Assembly (NCBI GenBank): GCA_021155845.1
Contig: JAJNBK010000088.1
Location: forward strand, 1 to 8,209
Direction of reading: 5' to 3'
Length of the DNA: 8,209 nt
DNA from: Nitrososphaeraceae archaeon
GTDB taxonomy: Archaea; Thermoproteota; Nitrososphaeria; Nitrososphaerales; Nitrososphaeraceae
Below are positions 1 to 5,993 of this stretch, in pieces. The notes below the pieces were generated by a model, which was not told the DNA's origin, did no database searches, and saw only the letters and a program-made list of their open reading frames with translations. Made by a program: the position numbers and the translations under genes. Every line of letters starts with the position of its first letter. The first letter of the stretch is position 1.

Positions 1-477
1 GCGTATACGATCGATAGCCAGTCGGTTAGAAAAGTCTTCTGGCATAAAGTAAATCCTTTTTAAAAGTCCAAGAATTTCATATAGTGTAGGAATGCTCTTC
101 TCTAGTGTATCGTACGATTCTATTATTGGGTCTTGGGTAACATCATTGCGATAAGAAGGATTATTGGCATCATCTCTAATATTTATTGGCACTTTACCAT
201 AATCAATATGGATTTCTTTGATATATTGAAATTTGATAATATTCCCTCTTTGTTCTCCTCCTCCTCCTTTTTTGCTTATCTCAATAGTACAGGCAGCACG
301 TATTCTTGTGCCATCTATAGAATCCTCAAATGTGGGATCATCTAAAGTAATTTGCATCTCTTGTAAAAGCTTCAACAGTTGTTCTTGATTTGTCTTATCA
401 TTATTATTAGAGATATGTTTTAGGCATTCATCTACTTCTTTCTGTGTGATTAAATCCTTTTTCTTAGTGATTGACAT
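1..477 (-). CDS. Hypothetical soluble protein, N-terminal part (runs off left edge)
   Basis: A reading frame with no stop runs from an ATG at 477 to base 1, giving 159 codons, and the C-terminus lies outside the window. The protein starts MSITKKKDLITQKEVDECL and is charged and soluble-looking, with no signal peptide or membrane helix. Residues about 10-45 (QKEVDECL...NQEQLLKLLQEMQ) look helical. A Gly4 stretch (KKGGGGEQRG) near residue 72 is encoded by a TCC-type microsatellite at about 252-268. The following part (IIKFQYIKEIHIDYGKVPINI) looks like beta strands. The last visible part (TLYEILGLLKRIYFMPEDF) looks helical. An in-frame ATG at 492 would add five residues (MWIIK); I prefer 477 because the added residues are hydrophobic and break the pattern. 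I do not recognise the family. Codon use and sensible amino-acid composition across the whole length make it very likely real. Confidence 0.75.
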   Translation of the reverse strand, partial: MSITKKKDLITQKEVDECLKHISNNNDKTNQEQLLKLLQEMQITLDDPTFEDSIDGTRIRAACTIEISKKGGGGEQRGNIIKFQYIKEIHIDYGKVPINIRDDANNPSYRNDVTQDPIIESYDTLEKSIPTLYEILGLLKRIYFMPEDFSNRLAIDRIR

Positions 478-518
478 CTTTATTATCCACATATTTATTT
501 GACATTGCTCTTATCCAT

Positions 519-719
519 TTATTGTAATATTTCAGTTAATTTAATACTGCTCACTGTTAGAGCGGTGAGAAAAGTAACAAGCAAACAGAAATCATACATA
601 CTGTTTGGCTGAAAGTGTTTTAGTACGACTAGCAAGATATAGGCTTCATTCATATCCCTAACTCTTCTTATGACGTTATCGTGGAGTTTTCTTGATTCTA
701 CAAAGATAACATTAGCATT
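519..719 (-). other. Short open frame, possible small gene or remnant
   Basis: Between two adjacent TAA codons (720-725) and a TAA at 519-521 there are 66 open codons. The translation contains VIFVESRKLHDNVIRRVRDM, then NEAYILLVVLKHFQP, and a hydrophobic stretch (CLLVTFLTALTVSSI) that could be a membrane helix. The first ATG is at 653 and would give only 44 aa, so the residues before it would not be translated from ATG. The composition looks protein-like, not random. It lies just upstream of, and on the same strand as, the partial gene at 1-477. It may be the C-terminal end of a decayed gene or a small membrane peptide. I recognise no family. Confidence 0.25.
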
Positions 720-725
720 TTATTA

Positions 726-961
726 GTAAGTTTGTGGGCAGACGTCGATATCTACATAAGTAAGTGAAAATTGAGACATCACTAATTGCTACCAGATCAT
801 ATTTGGAAAAATGGTGAAGTAACATTTTTTATGACTTATAACCAATTGATAATAACCGCAGTAAGTCCATTGGATTTATTTAGTGCAAGCAGGAGAAATT
901 ATGGCAGCACTTGTTTTCTAAGTGATTATAATGCAGTATTTTAGTTAAAAATTTTGCTAAT
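726..961. other. Gene-poor spacer, no supported gene
   Basis: Stops are frequent on both strands here. The best + frame opens after a TAA at 783-785 and ends at a TAG at 942-944; from its ATG at 831 it gives 37 aa (MTYNQLIITAVSPLDLFS...), which I cannot place. A minus frame (MLLHHFSKYDLVAIS...) of about 34 codons overlaps it. Neither is convincing. The stretch probably holds degenerate sequence. Confidence 0.4.
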
Positions 962-1623
962 TTAGGAAGAAGACATTCTCCATTCCTGGATCAACCTTGA
1001 GTTGTCTATTTGCTCAGCACTAAGTTTTTTGATCAAATAATGATTTTCTCTTTCTTTTTTCTAGTTGATTTTCTAGCTGTTTAATACGGTCAATTAATGG
1101 TTTATTTCTTCTGTATTCTTCAAGATCTTAATATTTACATTGTAATGTTGCAATACTTGATGTTCTTTTAATTTTGCATCTTCTTTTTCCCCTCTCACTT
1201 GTTCTACCTCTAACTATTCTTGTATGATATGATTAGGCAGCTGATCTAATGGCTTATCTGATAAAGCACAGACCTTGTTTACAATATTAAGAAATTCCTC
1301 ATCTGTCAACCCATGCTTAATGCAGTAAATAATGATATTTTCAATGAATGATTCTACCTGATCTTCATTTAAACCCATCTCAACTAATTTGTTTTTTATT
1401 ATAATAGAAGATGCAAGTACAACAGATCTAAGCCATACTTCTTTACGATCATAGCCACTGCTCTAAGTCAATATCAGGAATCTCTTGTTTAGCGTCTTTT
1501 ACGATAGCACTTATAGTTCCAGCTCCTATGTCATTATTCTTTACCAATTTCATCTCAAGACATACCTTGAAGCCATTGCTTAATGACTCGTTCTCTTATT
1601 GATTTTGGGACTTTTGGTTTCAT
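962..1623 (-). pseudogene. Decayed HTH plus coiled-coil protein
   Basis: Reading from the ATG at 1623 gives KPKVPKSIRERVIKQWLQGM, then S-stop-DEIGKE. A one-base slip follows, then NDIGAGTISAIVKDAKQ, a helix-turn-helix typical of a 'no SRDEIA...IGxGTVS' resolvase/sigma-like HTH. The TGA at 1555-1557 sits where an Arg is expected (CGA to TGA would explain it). A second slip near 1455-1465 leads to GYDRKEVWLRSVVLASSI, a helical stretch, and ...HGLTDEEFLNIVNKVCALSDKP. A TAG lies at 1214-1216. Another slip near 1125-1140 restores LEEYRRNKPLIDRIKQLENQ (coiled coil), and one near 1060 restores ERENHYLIKKLSAEQID, ending at the TAA at 962-964. At least two stops and about four frameshifts make it non-functional as one protein. 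From memory, intact relatives are multi-copy in Nitrososphaera-type genomes. Their function is unknown but presumably DNA-binding. An in-frame ATG also exists at 1635. Confidence 0.85.
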
Positions 1624-1650
1624 GCATAATCTCATAATTAAAAAATTATT

Positions 1651-1661
1651 ACTTTATAAGA
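1651..1661 (-). promoter_or_regulatory. TATA-like box for the decayed HTH gene
   Basis: The minus strand reads TCTTATAAAGT here, centred about 33 nt before the ATG at 1623 and about 21 nt before the one at 1635. A start of transcription about 25 nt downstream would fall near 1630, favouring the ATG at 1623 with a very short leader. The box is nearly symmetric, so it could also serve the + strand, but the ATG at 1668 is too close (about 11 nt) for that. Confidence 0.35.
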
Positions 1662-1667
1662 TTTTGC

Positions 1668-2006
1668 ATGACTGATTTATTCGATAATAGTTATCGGTTA
1701 AAACATAAGCGTATATGCGCATATATTGAATCTGACGACTATTTGACGGAAAAGATAGCATCACTGTTGATGGAAAATGAAATTATAATCATAAGATTTT
1801 ATAAATATAATTTTATAGATAAAGCTAGCATAAATTGTTCTACTATATTTAAAAAATATCCCATAAAAAAAGCAACCTATCATTTAATAGCTTTCTTCCC
1901 TTGGGGTAATTACATACAAGCTCATTTTTACAGGCGTTCATATACCCATCTGATCAGAAACATCAACGCCTACTACATATCGTTTCCGTTTGAGTCTGTG
2001 CTGTAA
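1668..2006 (+). CDS. Small hypothetical protein, doubtful
   Basis: An ATG-to-TAA frame of 112 codons. The first half (MTDLFDNSYRLKHKRICAYI, then ESDDYLTEKIASLLMENEII) has protein-like composition with charged helix-like segments. The second half is rich in Phe, Tyr, Ile and His and is less convincing, so the true protein may be shorter or the frame may be a decayed remnant. No motif, signal peptide or clear membrane helix is visible, and I do not recognise the family. The only TATA-like element upstream is too close to the start for a leaderless message. It diverges from the HTH pseudogene. It is as likely a chance frame in AT-rich DNA as a gene. Confidence 0.4.
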   Translation: MTDLFDNSYRLKHKRICAYIESDDYLTEKIASLLMENEIIIIRFYKYNFIDKASINCSTIFKKYPIKKATYHLIAFFPWGNYIQAHFYRRSYTHLIRNINAYYISFPFESVL

Positions 2007-2380
2007 TGAATCATTGAGGTATTAATGGCTCTTGAGAAGTCATTATACTGAATAATGAATGCTTTGTCTATTTTTGCTTCTTCTTACCTTTATTGTAGTT
2101 ATTGCTGCCTTTGACAGCTGGTGACATTATTATTATTTCTATTATGTTCTTTTATCGGAAATAAACATCTACACCTAAACCCTGCACTTGCGAACCTTGA
2201 AACCTCTCCTAAATCTTCTAGTCATTCAAATAGGTGTGTTGCTCAACGGACCTTTTCTTCTCAGTAGAGAACATTCTGTATCAGAGATGGCTTGCATAGT
2301 AATCTTCGAATCTGATTTTGTAGATACTTTGGGTCTTCTGTATTCTGATAATATATTCAAGTAGCAGCAAAGCTATTAGT

Positions 2381-2400
2381 GTCATCAAATGTCATCAAAT
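2381..2400. repeat. Tandem 10-bp duplication
   Basis: GTCATCAAAT occurs twice in direct succession, just upstream of the promoter of the membrane synthase-like gene. It may be a slippage duplication or a paired binding site. Confidence 0.6.
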
Positions 2401-2423
2401 ATTCTGAATAAAGCAATACACCT

Positions 2424-2431
2424 CTTATAAG
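2424..2431 (+). promoter_or_regulatory. TATA-like box for the membrane synthase-like gene
   Basis: CTTATAAG is centred about 23 nt before the ATG at 2451. This matches archaeal TATA-to-start spacing for a leaderless transcript, and no Shine-Dalgarno sequence is seen before the ATG. Confidence 0.45.
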
Positions 2432-2450
2432 ATATTTATCATCAGTACTA

Positions 2451-4220
2451 ATGTTGTTTTTAAAGAAATGGCCGTCGTCTTCTGTTCGTCCTAGAAAGTT
2501 CCCTTTTTTAATCTTGACTATATTGGTTTTCATTGCTGGTATAGTTACTATGTCTTTAGAGTTTTCAGTAAGCAGATTATTGATTCCAGTCTTTGGTAGT
2601 TCTATATACACATGGGGCAGCCTGATAGGTGTAATATTAGCTGGTTTGAGTTTAGGATATCATGTTGGAGGAAGACTAGCTGATAAAAAAGACCCTAGTT
2701 TTGTAAAGTTCTGCTCAATATTATTTTCTACTGGATTGTATATTGTCTTTCTACCGTTCATTTCGCCGCTAGTGTTAGATATTACTGCTTCAATGGCAGC
2801 AACGACATTAGAGAATAGCCGCTATACTTCGTTACTTGCGGCCTTTATCCTTCTTGTCATCCCAACTTTCTTGCTTGGAATTGTCTCTCCTTATGCAGTA
2901 AAGTTAGCAACTAAGACACTTAGCAAATTGGGCAATACATCAGGAAATCTTTATTCTGCATCTACTATCGGAAGTATAGTAGGTACCTTTCTGACAGTCT
3001 TTGTCTTGATTCCAGCATTTGAGATTAGATATATCATATTTGCACTTGGTTTGACTCTAATTCTTTCATCACTCATTGGTCTAGGAAGAAGAAGATTTCC
3101 CTACGTTCTTACTGGTTTTGTTGTTGTTGTTTTGTTGCTTTTTACTTCAAATACATTGTTAGCTGGGATAGTACAGGAACCACCTCACTTACACTCTGGC
3201 ATTTTAGTATTTGAGAAGGAAACGCCTTATAGTCATCTGGATGTAGTTGATTCTGGAATTCATAATAATATCAGAACTCTTTATCTAAATGGTCTTGTAC
3301 ATAGCAAGATGTACAAGGATAATCCAAATGAACTAGTTGCTACGTACACTAAATATTTTCCTCTTGGATTGATATTTAATTCTGATGCTAAAAATGTATT
3401 ATTTGTAGGTGGAGGCGGTTTCTCAGGCCCAAAACATTTTCTAAATACATATCAGAATGTCTCTGTAGATGTAGTAGAGATAGACCCAGTTGTTATTGAT
3501 GCAGCCAAAAAATATTTCAATGTAAGTGGTAGTAATAGCAATGACGATAATCCAGGATTAAGGATTTATAATGAAGATGCGAGAGATTTTCTATCTAAAT
3601 CAAACCAAAAATACGATATAATAATTTTGGATGCATTTTCAAAAAGCTATGTGCCATTTCATTTAATGACTTTAGAATTTATAGGCTCACTTGGAGAACG
3701 AGGAGAAGATACATCTGATCTCTATAGAGCTGTTTACAAGACAATGTTAGAAGTTTTTCCGTCAGTTTATGTTTTTCCTATTGAGTTTAAATCAGGTAGT
3801 AATCAAAATATTCTTTTGGTCGCTAGCAAGAATCAAGATATAAAATATGGCAAGGATGGTATCAAACAACTACAGCATCAGCATCAGAAGATACTCACAT
3901 CTAATACCTTGGATATCGATTATGCAAATCATCTTTATGATTCAACAAACATAAAAACTAATGATGTGCCGATACTTACCGACCAATTTGCCCCTGTTGA
4001 AAACCTTCTTAACCCTATAACCAATAAACCATATGACATAGAAAAGAAAGAGAAGAAAGAAGAACAAGGAATTGCTACAGATACAAAAATAGAAATGTAC
4101 TACCCGAACGAAGGTGCATTTATTACCTTTGTAATATTTGCTCTTATAATTGGCATATGGATTTTTTATCTACAACGCATTTGGAAAGAAAGACAGGAAG
4201 ACTTCGCATCATATACATAA
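2451..4220 (+). CDS. Membrane-fused spermidine-synthase-like protein
   Basis: A 589-aa protein. Residues 18-240 hold about seven hydrophobic helices (around 18-38, 53-72, 87-108, 126-150, 166-189, 192-210, 217-240). Residues 250-520 form a Rossmann domain of the spermidine-synthase superfamily. Visible motifs are ETPYSHLDVVD (257-267), LYLNGLVHSKM (277-287), the nucleotide-binding loop VLFVGGGGFSGPK (316-328), the acidic strand end VDVVEIDPVVIDAA (339-352), NEDARDFL (374-381), YDIIILDAFS (388-397) and LTDQFAPVENLL (509-520). A last helix at 557-575 is followed by a short charged tail. In classical aminopropyltransferases the DAFS position reads D-x-x-D; here the second Asp is Ser397, so true spermidine synthesis is doubtful. 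The family (COG0421/COG4262-like) generally has no settled substrate. Chosen start: the ATG at 2451, with a TATA-like box 23 nt upstream and an in-frame stop at about 2409. It probably acts at the cytoplasmic face of the membrane. The fold is confident; the reaction is unknown. Confidence 0.93.
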   Translation: MLFLKKWPSSSVRPRKFPFLILTILVFIAGIVTMSLEFSVSRLLIPVFGSSIYTWGSLIGVILAGLSLGYHVGGRLADKKDPSFVKFCSILFSTGLYIVFLPFISPLVLDITASMAATTLENSRYTSLLAAFILLVIPTFLLGIVSPYAVKLATKTLSKLGNTSGNLYSASTIGSIVGTFLTVFVLIPAFEIRYIIFALGLTLILSSLIGLGRRRFPYVLTGFVVVVLLLFTSNTLLAGIVQEPPHLHSGILVFEKETPYSHLDVVDSGIHNNIRTLYLNGLVHSKMYKDNPNELVATYTKYFPLGLIFNSDAKNVLFVGGGGFSGPKHFLNTYQNVSVDVVEIDPVVIDAAKKYFNVSGSNSNDDNPGLRIYNEDARDFLSKSNQKYDIIILDAFSKSYVPFHLMTLEFIGSLGERGEDTSDLYRAVYKTMLEVFPSVYVFPIEFKSGSNQNILLVASKNQDIKYGKDGIKQLQHQHQKILTSNTLDIDYANHLYDSTNIKTNDVPILTDQFAPVENLLNPITNKPYDIEKKEKKEEQGIATDTKIEMYYPNEGAFITFVIFALIIGIWIFYLQRIWKERQEDFASYT

Positions 4221-4245
4221 TAAACATATATAAAATGTCTTTATT

Positions 4246-4398
4246 ATGCGGTCAGAAATTGAAAGTGCTCTTGTTAGGCGGGGAAACTTAGCATGTCGTC
4301 CTTTTCCAACATCAATTAGAGACGGAATGAATCTTCAGACATCAGATAAGTTAAAGATAACCTTGCAAAACAACAAGATTTGTACAAAGCTAAAATGA
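4246..4398 (+). CDS. Small AbrB/SpoVT-like DNA-binding protein
   Basis: An ATG-to-TGA frame of 50 codons, starting 25 nt after the stop of the synthase-like gene. The pattern resembles the swapped-hairpin AbrB/MazE fold: SALVRRGNLACRPFPTSIRD (compare the usual V-RRG-S--IRIP-SI), then GMNLQTSDKLKITLQNNKI (compare the usual LNL-xGDKLxIxLxxNKI). This fold normally dimerises to bind operator DNA, either as a stand-alone regulator or as an antitoxin. No toxin gene follows, so an antitoxin role is unsupported. Odd points are Cys17 and Phe20 in place of the usual small or Ile residues in the Pro motif, which may signal divergence or early decay. An AT-rich stretch (ATATATAAAA, 4226-4235) lies just upstream, but it is closer to the ATG than an archaeal TATA box should be, so read-through from the upstream gene is plausible. 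Confidence 0.55.
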   Translation: MRSEIESALVRRGNLACRPFPTSIRDGMNLQTSDKLKITLQNNKICTKLK

Positions 4399-4460
4399 CG
4401 TCATTAAATGACTTGGTGTAGGTGGGATTATAGTAGATAACTTTTCAACTTTTGCTTTGT

Positions 4461-4483
4461 TAACACACAAAAATACTGTGTTA
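4461..4483. repeat. 7-bp inverted repeat
   Basis: TAACACA (4461-4467) and TGTGTTA (4477-4483) are perfect complements around a 9-nt loop, downstream of the AbrB-like ORF. It could be an RNA hairpin or a dyad binding site. No T-run follows directly, so a terminator is not supported. Confidence 0.4.
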
Positions 4484-4589
4484 CGATAATTTCAGAAGCT
4501 CTGTTAACTTGAGGAAAAATCAAATCTGCAGTTAAACACATTGTACTCTTTTTCTCTTGATATCTCTCAAACAAGAAATAGGACATATT

Positions 4590-4781
4590 TTGAAGAAAGA
4601 TATCGCTCATGGCTTGTACTTATAATTTGTAGGTCTTTCATTTAGAAATGCATCTAAAGGATTATCATCGAGAATTGTAAAACGAAATCATGTTGCAATA
4701 TGGTGGAAATGGGTCCAAAGATACAGACCGACCCAAAAGAATTATCTACAAAAAAGAAGAACAATGATTCGCTTTAAGTAA
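4590..4781 (+). pseudogene. Transposase N-terminal remnant (IS6/COG3316-like)
   Basis: One frame reads LKKDIAHGLYL, a TAA at 4623-4625, then FVGLSFRNASKGLSSRIV, KRNHVAIWWKWVQRYRP, TQKNYLQKRRT, and ends at a TAA at 4779-4781. The GLSxRNxSKxL block followed by HVxIWxWVQRYRP is the recognition helix region that precedes the DDE catalytic core in IS6-type transposases. The first stop falls where relatives have a Tyr (LYLYF). A duplicated TGG gives an extra Trp. The DDE core, the C-terminus and any terminal inverted repeats are missing, so this is a dead fragment. The open frame extends back to a TAA at 4533-4535, but I see no similarity before about 4590. It lies 22 bp before the next gene's ATG, so an old insertion or rearrangement may have shaped that gene's upstream region. 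Confidence 0.75.
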
Positions 4782-4803
4782 TTTATTGATCTATGTTCCT
4801 TGT

Positions 4804-5580
4804 ATGGAAGCAGGGTTCGCTAATTCTCATAGAGGCAGAGACTATAGCCTGTACTATTTACGTTTGTATGAATGGTTCTATAGGAACAAATCAATACTCT
4901 TGGCTCTTAATCTCATCAGTATTATGCTGTTGATTGTTATTCATCTTTCTATTCTTCCCTTTCAAATTAATCCTACCTCTATGGCTGAAAAAGTCATAGA
5001 GGTTATGACTATCAGCCTAATTTGTATTATAGCACTTTCATTAATATGGAGAGGAATAGTAAGTATAGTGATAGGTATCCTGGGACTTTTATTGATATAC
5101 ACAGGTATTTTTCTTCCTTCCTACCAGCTCGGCGTCCTAGATGATAGTTACCCAAATGGCAAAAATGAAAAAAATATTATAAATATAAAGCAGCCCGTAT
5201 TTGTGGCCAGACAAATATTCTTTTTTCTTGGAATGTCTATGGTTGGTCTTAGTATGATAATTGCATATAGGCCAGAAGTATTATACGTTAGAAATAGGCC
5301 TAAACCGTTAGAGACAATTTGGGAAAGCTATCCGATATGGTATAATGATAGTATAAAACTTTTAGGTAGAAATTCTGGACCTATTGTAGATATTAAAAGT
5401 TTAATGACAGACGAAGAAGTCTATCTATTATGGCGTTATGATTATATTCTAGCAGACGTGTATGGTACTCCACATTTAGTTAAATCGGATAGCCATGTTC
5501 CAAAAAGTTCAACAATCTTTAGGGACAAGAAAAGTGGAAAAATGATTGGAAAGGGTAAACACATAGGATATTTTGTATGA
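4804..5580 (+). CDS. Four-helix membrane protein of unknown function
   Basis: From the ATG at 4804 the protein has 258 aa. A TTG at 4786 would add six residues but lies just after transposase debris, so I prefer the ATG. Helices are at about 30-51, 65-83, 86-105 and 136-155. The N-terminal 28 residues are aromatic-rich and polar (RGRDYSLYYLRLYEWFYRNK). A loop at 106-134 holds DDSYPNGKNEKN. The C-terminal 100 residues are soluble and include SGPIVDIKSLMTDEEVYLLW (191-210), YGTPHLVKSDSHVPKSS (220-236) and RDKKSGKMIGKGKHIGYFV (240-258). This last block looks strongly patterned, as in conserved domains, but I cannot name the family. A TTTAAG-type A/T element at about 4773-4785 lies 20-30 nt before the ATG and could be the promoter. 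The gene is intact and codon use looks normal, so it is very likely real. Confidence 0.85.
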   Translation: MEAGFANSHRGRDYSLYYLRLYEWFYRNKSILLALNLISIMLLIVIHLSILPFQINPTSMAEKVIEVMTISLICIIALSLIWRGIVSIVIGILGLLLIYTGIFLPSYQLGVLDDSYPNGKNEKNIINIKQPVFVARQIFFFLGMSMVGLSMIIAYRPEVLYVRNRPKPLETIWESYPIWYNDSIKLLGRNSGPIVDIKSLMTDEEVYLLWRYDYILADVYGTPHLVKSDSHVPKSSTIFRDKKSGKMIGKGKHIGYFV

Positions 5581-5684
5581 TAATATAGAGAAAAATAAAA
5601 ATTAAAAAATATATCCTATATCTCGTTTATCGTGTGACTTTAGCAATGTTTTATTGGAGGAACAACTAAATAAGCTAATTGCGA

Positions 5685-5711
5685 GATCGTTTTGGTCTTC
5701 GAATAACGATC
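5685..5711. repeat. 7-bp inverted repeat
   Basis: GATCGTT (5685-5691) pairs with AACGATC (5705-5711) across a 13-nt loop, about 105 nt after the stop of the membrane protein gene. It may be a 3'-end RNA hairpin. Confidence 0.4.
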
Positions 5712-5771
5712 ATAAGATGAGATATATTATATACGAATTATATAGTCTATAGAGATTCTTACATATATACT

Positions 5772-5800
5772 GTTTTTTCCGTTTTTTTGTTTGTTTTATT
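5772..5800 (+). terminator. Oligo-T tract, probable archaeal terminator
   Basis: Runs of six, seven and four T with few interruptions (TTTTTTCCGTTTTTTT and on) lie about 190 nt after the + gene's stop. Archaeal RNA polymerase terminates at such tracts without needing a hairpin. Confidence 0.4.
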
Positions 5801-5993
5801 TGACGTATGTTTTCGCAAGATTTATCGTTATTATTATAATTAGAATACTACTATCTTATAAAATAATAATGACATCATAGTAATAATTGATCCCATTTTT
5901 ACGATTTAATTTATTAATTTTAGATGTTCTATGCAATAAATTCATGCTAGGCTTTTTGATTCAAAATAATCTAAACAATAATAATAATTTTCA

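Larger units (their letters stand above)
2007..2450. other. Intergenic stretch with possible gene debris
   Basis: No intact gene is visible. On the minus strand a 19-codon ATG frame at 2068-2127 (MSPAVKGSNNYNKGKKK...) is lysine-rich and might be the start of a lost gene. Also on the minus strand, from about 2340 down to 2248, a frame reads YYQNTEDPKYLQNQIRRLLC... before stops, which looks like coding debris. I can name neither. Confidence 0.35.
5581..5993. other. Convergent intergenic spacer
   Basis: Very A/T-rich with no supportable ORF on either strand. It separates the + membrane protein from the convergent PAC2 gene and contains one inverted repeat and one long T-tract, listed separately. 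On the minus strand the sequence just after the PAC2 stop is A/T-rich (ATTATTATTATTG), a weak termination candidate. Confidence 0.5.

Noticed and set aside
133..345. 70-codon + strand frame
   Set aside because: It lies antisense to the better-supported minus-strand gene at 1-477 and has a composition expected of a shadow frame.
1948..2035. Minus-strand stretch reading KRYVVGVDVSDQMGI, reminiscent of an RNase H-like 'GVDVS' transposase start
   Set aside because: Only about 20 residues before a stop, with no downstream catalytic motifs; likely chance.
2357..2611. 84-codon minus frame
   Set aside because: It mostly overlaps the start of the strong membrane synthase-like gene on the other strand. 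Its tail may be debris, but no gene is supportable.
4428..4610. 60-codon minus frame
   Set aside because: It partly lies antisense to the transposase remnant and has no family-like pattern.
4246..4620. Toxin-antitoxin pair based on the AbrB-like ORF
   Set aside because: No second small ORF with toxin-like features follows on the same strand; only transposase debris is present.
5581..5993. Search for tRNA or other RNA genes in the spacer
   Set aside because: No cloverleaf-like pairing or T-loop consensus is visible; only one simple hairpin and T-tracts.
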